Assembly: GCA_041654355.1 (NCBI GenBank)
Contig: JBAZDQ010000023.1
Coordinates: forward strand, 1-21,518
Origin: DMER64 sp041654355
Lineage (GTDB): Bacteria; Bacteroidota; Bacteroidia; Bacteroidales; UBA932
DNA length: 21,518 bases
Direction of reading: 5' to 3'
A model generated the notes under the pieces. The model saw nothing but the letters and a program-made list of their open reading frames with translations. It made no database searches and was not told where the DNA came from. A program made the position numbers and the translations under genes. This document shows positions 6,208 through 14,604 of this stretch, piece after piece (position 1 is the stretch's first letter; every line of letters starts with the position of its first letter).

Positions 6208-8840
6208 CTCGAAAACCAATAATTGAGTTTGATCATAAAAACATTTCCAAGAAAAACATCCCCCATCATTTTATATCCTTCTTTAAAAGAGAAAGGCCCT
6301 CCTGAATCGTACCCGGTCCTGTCCTGCGACCACACAAAATATAACGTTGAACCGGGACGGTATTCCCACCGCAATACCAGGTTACTGCGAAACTGCTGGT
6401 AATTAAAAGAGGGATTGTCAATTCTCATATTATATACGCCGTCCCTGTTGCTATCTAACATGTAATCCTTCCCACTTCGTACAAAAGGGACTTCCCTGAA
6501 ACGGTTCTCATACCGGGCATCCATGGGGTGAGTAACCTCCTTAATATCTGTATAATCCCCCAGCGAAATAAAAGGACTTCCGTAATACTGAATGGTCAGT
6601 TCCGGAGTTATGGCCCAGTCAATTCGCAACGTCATTCCCAGATTCCTGTTATCCACCGTACCTAAAAGCCAGCCCGGAGAATTGGATAGTCCTTCAAACC
6701 GTCCGATATACTGTAATTCATCCAGGTGTCTTTCATACACTAAATCCAGCGATAAAAGCAAATTTGAAAAAGGCCTGTAACTCATTTGGGGTGAGACTAC
6801 AAAATAACTGGAATTTTCGGTAATGTGATGGGCGTAAGCCGCATACCCACCGAAAAATAATTTTTTAGAACTATTGGAATAAATTCCTCCCTGGTATTGT
6901 AGTATATCCGGTTCTTTCATGGCCGGTCCGCCACGCAACCTTTGTTCGTCCACTATCCTGAACCGGTATTCAGCTCCCATAAAAAAAGACCAGTGATTTA
7001 TCAGTTCAAAATCCGCATCCAACTTAATATCCGAATAGAGACCTGTCCCCTGAACGTTCCAGACATTGTCCTGGGACAGGGTTACGTCGTAATTTTTGAA
7101 AATCCATTGCTTGTCTTTTTCCACGTATGAAACCTGCGTACTGTTCTTGATGGTATTGGCCAGCTTCATGAATCCCAGATCGTTGAATTCCAATCCGGGA
7201 GTGCGAAGTACAATTTCTTCATTGTAACGCCAATGCCCTTTGCTTCCCTTGCCGATTCTGAAATAGGCTCCCGCTCCGCTCAACCTTGTGCTTGTTGTAT
7301 CGTACGGAAGCCCGCTTTCCGGCCTTTGGTAATACCTTGCCGAGGAGGATTGCAACCGGTGTATGGCTTCCTTGTCACCGCCAATGTGGCTCCCGATGGC
7401 CTTGAATTCCATGAAATATTTCCGGTCTGCCCAATACTTCGTAAAGTCAAGTCCCACACTTAACGCATCCCGTCCCAAAAAACTCAGGTGCTCATCCCTG
7501 ATGGCACGGTGAGTGTGCGTAACAATCCCGCCCAGGATGGTATTACCGCGGTCAAAATCTTTCTGAAAACGGCCTACCAGGTAATTGGCCAACGGTTCCA
7601 CGGTCTGAGTCGAGTCAACGCCGTCCTGGTATATTTGGGCATCGGCTGTCAAAGTAACTGCCTCCAGGATGCCCACAGATACACCGTTGGTTGTTCTTCC
7701 CGAGATTTTGGCAGCTCCGCCGATGGTGGTAAACTCGGGCATTCGCATCATTTTCTCCGCAGGATTGTAAGAAGGGGCATGCCCAATACGGCGGGAATAA
7801 AACAGATCATCTCCGTCAAAATCAAAAGAAAAAATATTGTTCCCTTCAATAAAGAACGGACGTTTTTCTTCAAAATACGTTTCAAAGGCCGTAAGGTTCA
7901 TCTCGGAAGGATCGGCTTCAACCTGTCCAAAATCCGGATTGATGGTAGCATCCAGGGTGAAATTGTTTGAAAGACCAATCTTGGCGTCCAGACCGGCCCG
8001 TCCGCCAAAATGCATTCCCTTGGCATACGGATTCCCGGGTATCTTTTCACTGGTTGTAATACTGCCGGAAAGGTAAGGAGATAATTCCAAGCGACGGTTT
8101 CTGGGCAATCCTTTAAGGCCGTGCAATTCTCCGAACGTATACACTCCACCGGTCCCATCGTTGGCCAGGAGTTTCCAGTGACTCTCTTCCAGCAAACGGT
8201 TGATATACCTCCAGGAAGCGAAACCCCAGACCTGGTCATCGGAAGGCCCGTAACGCAGTTGACTCAGGGGAATTTCAAACTCGGCAGTCCAGGCATCCTC
8301 GTGGTAAGCCACTTTCACATACCAGACAGCATCCCAATTCAAATCCATGTCGTCATTGGATATCCACATATCCATCTTTTGTCCGGCCGCAGTTACCACA
8401 AACTCAAATGCAGTCTGTCTGTCATGATAACTGTCCAGCTGGATCCCCACCATATCTCCAAGATAGTTGTCCCTGCGCCCCAGTCGTTTGGTTATCTTGT
8501 CCATATCGTCATACACTCGAATGGCCACAAACAGACTTTTATTGTTGTACAAAACCTTCAATTCGGTCTTGTATGATGGCAGACTGTTGTAGACCGGAAC
8601 AAACTGTTTGTAATCACTTTGCCATTCACCCACTTCCCAGCATGCGTCATCCAGTTTTCCGTCTATCACGGGAGGATTCTCTATGCGTTGTGTAGTGTAG
8701 ATCCTGTCAGGTATGGTATCACTCGTAATTCCCGGATTCCCGGCATAGAGCACAGGTAAAAAAGACACGGCAAAAAGCAGAAACAGAAACGCTTTAATAA
8801 CAATTTTTTTATACATCCCGGAATTATTCGAATATTTCAT
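6204..8840 (-). CDS. DUF5916 outer-membrane protein with N-terminal CBM9-like domain
   Basis: 878 residues from ATG at 8840 (MKYSNNSGMYKK); a second candidate start is ATG at 8816 (MYKKIVIKAFLFLL). Both give a signal peptide ending near LPVLYAG. Seen: a CBM9-like beta-sandwich (about 45-230) beginning IENPPVIDGKLDDACW, then the DUF5916 region with INPDFGQVEADPSEMNLTAFETYFEEKRPFFIEG, followed by many alternating aromatic strands and a C-terminus ending in KLNYWFSS, as expected for an outer-membrane barrel. Members are widespread in Bacteroidota and are usually annotated as hydrolases or carbohydrate-binding proteins. No enzymatic role is established from this sequence. It is the last gene of the operon starting at 10677, 16 bases after the alpha/beta hydrolase. 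No terminator separates it from the convergent gene. Confidence 0.88.
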   Translation of the reverse strand: MKYSNNSGMYKKIVIKAFLFLLFAVSFLPVLYAGNPGITSDTIPDRIYTTQRIENPPVIDGKLDDACWEVGEWQSDYKQFVPVYNSLPSYKTELKVLYNNKSLFVAIRVYDDMDKITKRLGRRDNYLGDMVGIQLDSYHDRQTAFEFVVTAAGQKMDMWISNDDMDLNWDAVWYVKVAYHEDAWTAEFEIPLSQLRYGPSDDQVWGFASWRYINRLLEESHWKLLANDGTGGVYTFGELHGLKGLPRNRRLELSPYLSGSITTSEKIPGNPYAKGMHFGGRAGLDAKIGLSNNFTLDATINPDFGQVEADPSEMNLTAFETYFEEKRPFFIEGNNIFSFDFDGDDLFYSRRIGHAPSYNPAEKMMRMPEFTTIGGAAKISGRTTNGVSVGILEAVTLTADAQIYQDGVDSTQTVEPLANYLVGRFQKDFDRGNTILGGIVTHTHRAIRDEHLSFLGRDALSVGLDFTKYWADRKYFMEFKAIGSHIGGDKEAIHRLQSSSARYYQRPESGLPYDTTSTRLSGAGAYFRIGKGSKGHWRYNEEIVLRTPGLEFNDLGFMKLANTIKNSTQVSYVEKDKQWIFKNYDVTLSQDNVWNVQGTGLYSDIKLDADFELINHWSFFMGAEYRFRIVDEQRLRGGPAMKEPDILQYQGGIYSNSSKKLFFGGYAAYAHHITENSSYFVVSPQMSYRPFSNLLLSLDLVYERHLDELQYIGRFEGLSNSPGWLLGTVDNRNLGMTLRIDWAITPELTIQYYGSPFISLGDYTDIKEVTHPMDARYENRFREVPFVRSGKDYMLDSNRDGVYNMRIDNPSFNYQQFRSNLVLRWEYRPGSTLYFVWSQDRTGYDSGGPFSFKEGYKMMGDVFLGNVFMIKLNYWFSS

Positions 8841-8856
8841 ATTTAAATGAATACAC

Positions 8857-9768
8857 TTATAACCGGTACCATTTCTTAAAATGAAGAATGGTTTTTTCCA
8901 GTTCTTCGGGATTTTCCAGAAACGGGAAATGCTTAACATCGCTCTTGTATAGCATCATTTTCGGGAACTTTACACCCTTGTAATGTTCAGGGCCAACAGG
9001 CCAGTCTTTGGTTCCGTAAAAGAACAACACCGGAACCTCTACTTTTTCTGTAAGAGCCCTGTAGTCTTTCCAAAAATCCTCCACAAACATCGCTTTATTT
9101 CCAAAATCGCCGTTCCAGTTGGGAAATCCACTGTAGGTATCGTTGGTTCGTTGTTCATCTTCCGGAGAGGCAAACATCATCTTCCACCTCACACCCTGTT
9201 CATCCAGGGCTTCGGATACCTGCATCATCCGGCTCATTAACGAATCGGGGTTTGCAGATTGTGAGGGTATGTATTCGGTTCCGGTAAATTCCGCAGCTTT
9301 TTGGAGCCAGCTTTTTCCAAAACTGTCCTGCATACTCACGGTACAATTGATCATGATCATGCCCATAATATTCTGCGGATGCTTTTCCCAATACCCCATT
9401 TGTAAAATGCCTCCGAACGAATGCCCTAATGTCAGCCATTGACTGATCCCCAAGGCCTCCCTAATCTCTTCAAAATCACGGACCATTCTGTCCATGCCAA
9501 AGTTACCGTCTTCCGGACTGGTAGATCGTCCCACGCCTCTCTGGTCCAGGTATATCATTTGGAAATTATCTTCCAGGAACTTCCCAAAGAATTGTTCCAG
9601 CCAGTAACTGCCAGATCCCGGTCCTCCGTGCAGATACAAACACGGTGTTCCTTTCCCTTTTACATTTACATACAAACTTACACCGTCCGAAGTCAGTATG
9701 GTTTTTTCCTGTGCCTTCAGGGCAATCCCTGTCAACAGCAGTAGCAGGGCAAATACGATCCTTTTCAT
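8857..9768 (-). CDS. Secreted alpha/beta hydrolase, proline iminopeptidase-like (S33)
   Basis: 303 residues with a signal peptide (MKRIVFALLLLLTGIALKAQ). Seen: the HGGPG oxyanion motif (47-51), DQRGVGRS (75-82), nucleophile elbow GHSFGG with Ser 117, probable acid Asp 255 in FFYGTKDWPVGP, and His 280 in VKHFPFLENPEE. HGGPG followed by DQRG(V/C)GRS is typical of the prolyl aminopeptidase branch, although many homologues are esterases or general hydrolases. Location is periplasmic or extracellular. It lies 20 bases after the small barrel gene and 16 bases before the DUF5916 gene, so it is probably co-transcribed. Release of N-terminal proline from peptides is possible but not shown. Confidence 0.87.
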   Translation of the reverse strand: MKRIVFALLLLLTGIALKAQEKTILTSDGVSLYVNVKGKGTPCLYLHGGPGSGSYWLEQFFGKFLEDNFQMIYLDQRGVGRSTSPEDGNFGMDRMVRDFEEIREALGISQWLTLGHSFGGILQMGYWEKHPQNIMGMIMINCTVSMQDSFGKSWLQKAAEFTGTEYIPSQSANPDSLMSRMMQVSEALDEQGVRWKMMFASPEDEQRTNDTYSGFPNWNGDFGNKAMFVEDFWKDYRALTEKVEVPVLFFYGTKDWPVGPEHYKGVKFPKMMLYKSDVKHFPFLENPEELEKTILHFKKWYRL

Positions 9769-9788
9769 AATTATGCTCCTTTATAAAG

Positions 9789-10304
9789 TCAGAAACGATA
9801 AAACAATCCGATCCCAAAGCTAAGAAAAACCGGAAAATTAATGTTCAGATTCCAGCCATAGGGCGGTTTTTTTCTTGACTCGGTCTTCATCAACTGGAAA
9901 AGGGTGCCGACATCTGCTGCTATGCCCACTCTTTCAGTCATATTGAATTCCCTGCCTATCCGAAGGTTCAGGTAAAAAAAATTATCGATTTTTGATTCTA
10001 TTTCATCCCGCAAGTAGTTCAAACCTGCCCCGACGAACCACGGACGACTGTCGGACAATGTTGAATGTCCGGCAAAATGGTAACGAATATCTCCCAAAAC
10101 AGAAACGATCTTATCCCCGGTAACGGGCAGTGAACCAATACAGAAACCCAGCTCCAGCTGATCAAGCCTGAAATTTAGTCCGACGTTCAATAATTCCGGG
10201 ACCCCGAATCCGGCCCTTACTTTCCATGATCCCTGGCAAAACGCCGGTGTGAGGCTACAGCATGAAAGTATACCTGACAATACTATGTATACATATTTTT
10301 TCAC
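9789..10304 (-). CDS. Small outer-membrane beta-barrel protein, unknown function
   Basis: 171 residues from a GTG at 10304, which starts a signal peptide (KKYVYIVLSGILSCCSLTPAFCQG). The frame is open to another GTG at 10349, but that would place charged residues before the signal. The mature part alternates hydrophobic and polar residues (FGVPELLNVGLNFRLDQLELGF, YFLNLRIGREF-type strands) and ends in FLSFGIGLFYRF, a terminal aromatic signature of outer-membrane barrels. The predicted barrel of about 150 residues is of the 8-stranded size. The family is not recognised. It follows the ExbB-like gene by 61 bases. Confidence 0.7.
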   Translation of the reverse strand: MKKYVYIVLSGILSCCSLTPAFCQGSWKVRAGFGVPELLNVGLNFRLDQLELGFCIGSLPVTGDKIVSVLGDIRYHFAGHSTLSDSRPWFVGAGLNYLRDEIESKIDNFFYLNLRIGREFNMTERVGIAADVGTLFQLMKTESRKKPPYGWNLNINFPVFLSFGIGLFYRF

Positions 10305-10365
10305 CCTGTCGGCACATTCAACCGCCGGCGTTAAGACGCAGGATCTCACCCAAAACGCTGCAATA

Positions 10366-10677
10366 CTATATTCTGGGTTTCACGATAATACGGATGATCA
10401 GAGAGGCAAAATAAATAAGGCCGCCGTAAATTACGGTGATAAGAGCAACTTTCATTCCTCCGGCCATTAGGTTAATTGAAATATCTTCCACCCTTTCAAT
10501 GACAGCGCATGCCTGATGCATACCAATCAGTGTGCCCAGGATGCCTGTGATAAGAGCCATAAGCCCAATTTCCTTAACCCACGCAGGTGCTTTCCAGGCA
10601 GCTATTAATAAAAAGACCAGTTCAATGGTCAACAGGCCCATAAAAAGAGGACCTCCTTCAATGAATAAATGTAACAT
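10366..10677 (-). CDS. Short MotA/TolQ/ExbB proton-channel-like protein
   Basis: 103 residues from ATG at 10677 (MLHLFIEGGPLFMGLL); an ATG 13 codons upstream (10716) also reads in frame. Three hydrophobic segments: about 7-27 (MGLLTIELVFLLIAAW), about 37-53 (IGLMALITGILGTLIGM) and about 73-97 (VALITVIYGGLIYFASLIIRII). The pattern GILGTLIGM, a polar stretch, then LMAGGMKVALITVIYG matches the conserved pore helices of MotA/TolQ/ExbB subunits, which couple proton flow to work in the envelope. ExbB and TolQ are about 220-240 residues with a large cytoplasmic loop that this protein lacks. No ExbD/TolR or TonB partner is visible nearby. It heads the operon with the barrel, hydrolase and DUF5916 genes. 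Confidence 0.75.
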   Translation of the reverse strand: MLHLFIEGGPLFMGLLTIELVFLLIAAWKAPAWVKEIGLMALITGILGTLIGMHQACAVIERVEDISINLMAGGMKVALITVIYGGLIYFASLIIRIIVKPRI

Positions 10678-10816
10678 AATGATTTGTTTTATTTGTTGAT
10701 GTAAAATTAATTCCATGAGACAGAAATACCATGGTAGAAACCATTCCTGAAGGTGTCAAATCCGCCTGTCAGGACACCGTTCTGCTGCCAGACCGGAAAA
10801 TTCACAGAGAAATGCC

Positions 10817-10824
10817 TACTTTTG
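10817..10824 (+). promoter_or_regulatory. Possible -7 box immediately before the LytTR start
   Basis: TACTTTTG fits TAnnTTTG and is followed by three bases (AGT) and then the ATG at 10828. The spacing is the same as at the photolyase start. If used, the mRNA would be leaderless or nearly so. The -33 match is poor. Confidence 0.35.
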
Positions 10825-10827
10825 AGT

Positions 10828-11526
10828 ATGAAAAGGTATTTCAGCATAGGCTACTGGTTGGGTGTAGTATTGTTAATGAGCCTGATCTTTGCCAGTGTCG
10901 TGGATGGTTATTCAAAAGCCCTCTTGCTGGCCATCATGTTCCTGCCCGGAGCTTTGCTGGCCAAATTTTTTATGAAAGACCTATCCTTCGAGAACAAGCT
11001 CAAAGGTATCCTGCACAGTTGCTGCCTGGCGCTGGCAACCCTGCTGATTGAGTACCTGGGTATTATTTTCACCAGCTGGTACCTGTTCAGACTCTCTCCG
11101 GGCAGCCTGCCCGACCTGATCTTCAATCCCATCCTGATCTGGTTGCTGCTGGCCGCATTTATTGGATTGGAACGTATCATAGAACATTATTTAGTAAAAG
11201 CCGTTCCACCTTTAGAGTTCATTACATTCACCTCTGAACGGAAAAAGATTTCGGTCAAAATAGATTCTATTATGTTGGTGGAATCAAGGGATTCGGAAGT
11301 CCTGATCCGCATGCCTGACCTTACGGTCTATCGCACTAAAATGAAAATTTCCCAATGGGAATCGGTCCTGGACGAACGCTTTCTACGTGTGCACCGTTCC
11401 TACCTGGTAAACCTGAACCACATCAGCCACTCAACGGCCAATGAAGTTACCGTAGGGGATCACACCATTGAAGTATCCCGCAAATACAGGGACGCTTTCC
11501 GGCAGGCTACTCAAATACGTCCCTGA
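10828..11526 (+). CDS. Membrane-anchored LytTR-type transcriptional regulator
   Basis: 232 residues from ATG at 10828 (MKRYFSIGYWLG). A GTG 25 codons upstream is open but would add a non-hydrophobic tail. Four transmembrane segments (about 7-27, 31-49, 60-83, 101-118) are followed by a LytTR DNA-binding domain (about 128-228) with FITFTSERKKISVKIDSIMLVES, RVHRSYLVNLNHI and EVSRKYRDAF, all typical. There is no receiver domain, so it is not an ordinary AgrA/LytR response regulator. Its signal presumably comes through the membrane part. It is divergent from the ExbB-like operon across 150 bases, suggesting it controls that operon or itself. It ends 41 bases before the convergent GH35-like gene; that gap holds two small GC-rich inverted repeats (11531-11546 and 11546-11558). 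Confidence 0.88.
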   Translation: MKRYFSIGYWLGVVLLMSLIFASVVDGYSKALLLAIMFLPGALLAKFFMKDLSFENKLKGILHSCCLALATLLIEYLGIIFTSWYLFRLSPGSLPDLIFNPILIWLLLAAFIGLERIIEHYLVKAVPPLEFITFTSERKKISVKIDSIMLVESRDSEVLIRMPDLTVYRTKMKISQWESVLDERFLRVHRSYLVNLNHISHSTANEVTVGDHTIEVSRKYRDAFRQATQIRP

Positions 11527-11530
11527 TCAA

Positions 11531-11558
11531 CCGGATTTCCGTCCGGCAGGCAGCCTGC
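11531..11558. terminator. Weak candidate terminator between convergent genes
   Basis: CCGGA/TCCGG (11531-11535, 11542-11546) and GCAGGC-A-GCCTGC (11546-11558) lie in the 41-base gap between the LytTR stop and the GH35-like stop. Neither hairpin is followed by a clear T run, so intrinsic termination is uncertain. Confidence 0.3.
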
Positions 11559-11567
11559 GCATTGCCG

Positions 11568-13193
11568 CTATTCCCTTGTAACCAGTTTGAAGTGCAGGAG
11601 TGTGGGTTTTTCGCCAATATAGGGTCCGCCCCAGTCTGTCTCGTCTCCATTGAGGATACGGATCATCTGATATTCGTCGTTTTGGTAATAACCTTCGGTA
11701 ACTTCCAGATATTGCCAGGCCTTCCCTTCGTTTTCGCGTATAGGGTTGAACGTGAAACGGCAGGTAGTCCCAACAGCCATGAATTCGTCTTCATCCAGTT
11801 TGATAATCATGGCTTTTCCTGTGCGGTTTTCAGGGAGCGGATCCTGACGAAGGTCCAGCCTTTGTCCACGGCCGAATATGATTACGGCTTCCCAGTTGCC
11901 CAGGTCTATACGCTGTGTCTGTCCGTCTTCCTCGGGTTCCACAACAGATTGGATACGGCCTTCAAAACCCCATTGTGACAGTTTCCCGGTCATGGGAGCA
12001 AGCAATTTGTATTCTTCGGCCAGGGGATTAGGGCTGTCATTGGCAGTTCCGGCCCAACGGGTGTCAATTCCAAACGGGGCAAAACCAATTCCATTTTCTA
12101 TGACTTTGTAAAGGTACTTCACATGGCCTCCGGTCTCGGGTACCATCAACGCGTTATCGGGACGGGAGTATAGATCAATCACTTTCAAAACCGTTTCATC
12201 TCCGCGCAAATAAATGTCCGGAGCCACAAAATCTATGGAAGGAGCTGCCGCTTTCCATATGGGGATGACATTATCTGTGGGGCCACCGCTTTCATAGTGG
12301 GTTGCGGGAGGGTTTGTCAACGGGTCACGCAAAGCCGCATTCACATACATGGGCATCGGATTGACAGCTTTCCCGGCGGCAGCCACATATTCAATGTAAC
12401 GGGCAACCGACCAGGCATGGAAATATTCATCGGCATTCTCGGCAAATACCTCTTCCCACGTTCCCTTGGTCCCTGCAGGAACGTTCAACTGCTTCAACAC
12501 CTCTGCCTGAAGCAATGCCTCGGGTACTGATTGTTCAAAAAGCAGCTGTGCGGCTGGGGAATAATCACGCACACTGCCCCAGGAGCCGGGCTCGTTCTGA
12601 ACCTGCACCATAATTACGGTATGTTGCGGATCGGCTTCTTTCAAATATGCCATGAACTCGGCAAAAGCCTTTGCATCGGCCTCCATGGCCTCATTGGCAT
12701 GCGGGGAAGGGGAATCCACCGGTTGACCGTCTTTCCCGATAATATTGGGATACTTCTTCGAGTCCGTTTTCATCCACCGGGGCATGTAATGGTTACTTCC
12801 GTTTTTCCAGGTGGCAAACCACAGCAACACCAGTCTGACATCTCTTTCCCTGGCCTGGTCAAGTAGCATTTGGACAATAGAAGTATCGTATTTACCGGGT
12901 TCAGGTTCAAATTGTTCCCAGTAAATGGGAATCTCAAGCGTATTGGCATGCATGCTTTCAATCGTGTTCCACACACCGGGCAGCATGTTTGGCCATGTGG
13001 AAGAGTTAGCAGATTGACCGCCTAAAACAAAGAATGGCTCTCCGTCTACCAAAAGGGCATAACGGCCATTATTCTCAATAATTTCAGGCATTTCCGCTTC
13101 CTTTGCAGACGAGCAGGAAACAACCGGGCTAAGAAGCAGTAAAATGGAAAGTGTGTATATCAGACTTGCTTTTCGGGTAATTAAGTGATGCAT
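11568..13193 (-). CDS. GH35-like beta-galactosidase lipoprotein with DUF5597-type C-terminus
   Basis: 541 residues from ATG at 13193 (MHHLITRKASLIY); a TTG seven codons upstream is unlikely. Lipoprotein signal LLLLSPVVSC. The TIM-barrel part opens with PFFVLGGQSANSSTWP, TLEIPIYWEQFEPEPGKYD, and has the acid/base in VQVQNEPGSWG (Glu 201) and the probable nucleophile in LMVPETGG (Glu 353). These are the usual GH35/clan GH-A positions. The region after about 400 is a beta-rich domain of the kind named DUF5597 in bacterial beta-galactosidases. It would act on terminal beta-galactosides at the cell envelope; exact linkage unknown. It starts 10 bases after the GH109 stop, so the two are almost certainly one transcript and may act in sequence on one glycan. 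Confidence 0.85.
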   Translation of the reverse strand: MHHLITRKASLIYTLSILLLLSPVVSCSSAKEAEMPEIIENNGRYALLVDGEPFFVLGGQSANSSTWPNMLPGVWNTIESMHANTLEIPIYWEQFEPEPGKYDTSIVQMLLDQARERDVRLVLLWFATWKNGSNHYMPRWMKTDSKKYPNIIGKDGQPVDSPSPHANEAMEADAKAFAEFMAYLKEADPQHTVIMVQVQNEPGSWGSVRDYSPAAQLLFEQSVPEALLQAEVLKQLNVPAGTKGTWEEVFAENADEYFHAWSVARYIEYVAAAGKAVNPMPMYVNAALRDPLTNPPATHYESGGPTDNVIPIWKAAAPSIDFVAPDIYLRGDETVLKVIDLYSRPDNALMVPETGGHVKYLYKVIENGIGFAPFGIDTRWAGTANDSPNPLAEEYKLLAPMTGKLSQWGFEGRIQSVVEPEEDGQTQRIDLGNWEAVIIFGRGQRLDLRQDPLPENRTGKAMIIKLDEDEFMAVGTTCRFTFNPIRENEGKAWQYLEVTEGYYQNDEYQMIRILNGDETDWGGPYIGEKPTLLHFKLVTRE

Positions 13194-13203
13194 ATTATTT
13201 GAT

Positions 13204-14568
13204 TTAATGTTCAACGTACTCTATTTCTGATAGCTTCTCCCATGACCCCCTGGTAAAATCGGGAACGCGTACCGGGCGGCCGTTATTGGCGACAGATGTT
13301 CGGGAAAGTTCAATAATGGCACTCCATTCTGCAGCATCGTAAACATCCATATCCAGCGGAAGTCCGTTGCGAAGGCAATATACCAGCCGGTAATCCATGA
13401 TAAAATCCATGCCGCCGTGGCCGCCAACTTCCCGGGCCTTCTGCCCTACTTCCTTCACAATGGGATGTTCATAAATACTTAGCAGCGAATCCAGTGCGTT
13501 ATCTGTGAGAAAGTGGTGTGCGTCGGGTTCCAGCGCGATCCCGGGCCGGGGGTATTTCTGTGCAAATCCTTTAGTACCGCTGATCGTATGGAGGCGGCTG
13601 TAGGGCCGGGGACTGGTCACGTCGTGCTGCAGCATAATGGTTTTTCCTTTTACGGTTCTGATTACCGAGGTGTTCATGTCTCCGTTCAGGTACGTGGTTT
13701 TTGCATATTCGGATTCTTCTCCGAACTTTTCCTTTGCATAGTCGTTCATCCCAAACTGGGCCGAGGATACCGAAACCAGGTAATCCATCCGGTCTCCGCG
13801 GTGGATATTGAGGATGTGTGCTATGGGCCCGAGTCCGTGGGTGGGATAAAGATTCCCGTTCTCCTGTTGGTTATGCTTCAGGCGCCACATGTTCCAATAC
13901 CCGGTGGTATCGTCAAAATTCAAGTACCTCAGATCGTGTATGTAGGCCCCCTCGGCATGTACAATCTCACCGAATACACCTTGTTGTGCCATATTCAGCG
14001 TAGCCATTTCAAAGAAATCATAATTGCAATTTTCCAGCTGAATGCAATGGCGGCGGGTTTTCTCTGCGGTGTTGACCAACTGCCAGCACTGGTCAACAGT
14101 CAATGCTGCAGGCACTTCCAGCGCCACGTGTTTCCCTTGCTCCATGGCATACACGCCTATGGGCGTATGCAGGTCCCAGTGAGTGCAGACATAGACCAGA
14201 TCCACATCTTCCCGTTCACATACCCGCTTCCAGTCTTCCGGGTTGGTATAAGTATCTGCAGGTGCAAATCCCTTTTCTACAAGTATTTCATTGGCGTTTT
14301 CCACATTTTCGGGAACCACATCGCATAGCGCCACCACTTTTACACCTTCCATGAAAGTATACCTGCGAATAGCTTCTGAACCCCTCATCCCCAGGCCAAT
14401 GAAAGCAACGCGCACCGTATCCAGGGGTTCGCACCTAAGCTCCAGTACATCAGTAGTTCCGGCGGGCCTGGGTGGCTCCGGGAAAGTAAGCATCTGTCGG
14501 TTGTTGCTGCACGATAGCAGAAGCCCCGCTATCAATAGTGCCCCAGCAATAGAGAAAAAGCGTTTCAT
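13204..14568 (-). CDS. GH109 family glycosidase (alpha-N-acetylgalactosaminidase-like), lipoprotein
   Basis: 454 residues from ATG at 14568. Lipoprotein signal MKRFFSIAGALLIAGLLLSC (Cys 20). The frame continues upstream into palindromic element 2, but that is not a plausible start. Gfo/Idh/MocA fold: Rossmann motif VRVAFIGLGMRGSEAIRRY, VVALCDVVPENV, HVALEVPAAL, then the substrate domain with NLYPTHGLGPIAHILNIHRGDRM. The last motif, with its YPTH, is characteristic of GH109 enzymes, which bind NAD permanently and cleave GalNAc by an oxidation-elimination mechanism. Activity on blood-group A or other GalNAc glycans is inferred from family. It precedes the GH35-like gene by 10 bases. Upstream, on the minus strand, GATATTTG (14593-14586) is one mismatch from the -7 consensus. 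Confidence 0.9.
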   Translation of the reverse strand: MKRFFSIAGALLIAGLLLSCSNNRQMLTFPEPPRPAGTTDVLELRCEPLDTVRVAFIGLGMRGSEAIRRYTFMEGVKVVALCDVVPENVENANEILVEKGFAPADTYTNPEDWKRVCEREDVDLVYVCTHWDLHTPIGVYAMEQGKHVALEVPAALTVDQCWQLVNTAEKTRRHCIQLENCNYDFFEMATLNMAQQGVFGEIVHAEGAYIHDLRYLNFDDTTGYWNMWRLKHNQQENGNLYPTHGLGPIAHILNIHRGDRMDYLVSVSSAQFGMNDYAKEKFGEESEYAKTTYLNGDMNTSVIRTVKGKTIMLQHDVTSPRPYSRLHTISGTKGFAQKYPRPGIALEPDAHHFLTDNALDSLLSIYEHPIVKEVGQKAREVGGHGGMDFIMDYRLVYCLRNGLPLDMDVYDAAEWSAIIELSRTSVANNGRPVRVPDFTRGSWEKLSEIEYVEH

Positions 14569-14604
14569 AACACAAATTTTAACTTCAAATATCGCGAAAA
14601 AATT

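Noticed and set aside
13513..14328. Long open frame on the plus strand (271 codons) opposite the GH109 gene
   Set aside because: It lies wholly antisense to a clearly recognised enzyme, shows no domain or signal, and is explained by codon bias of the true gene.
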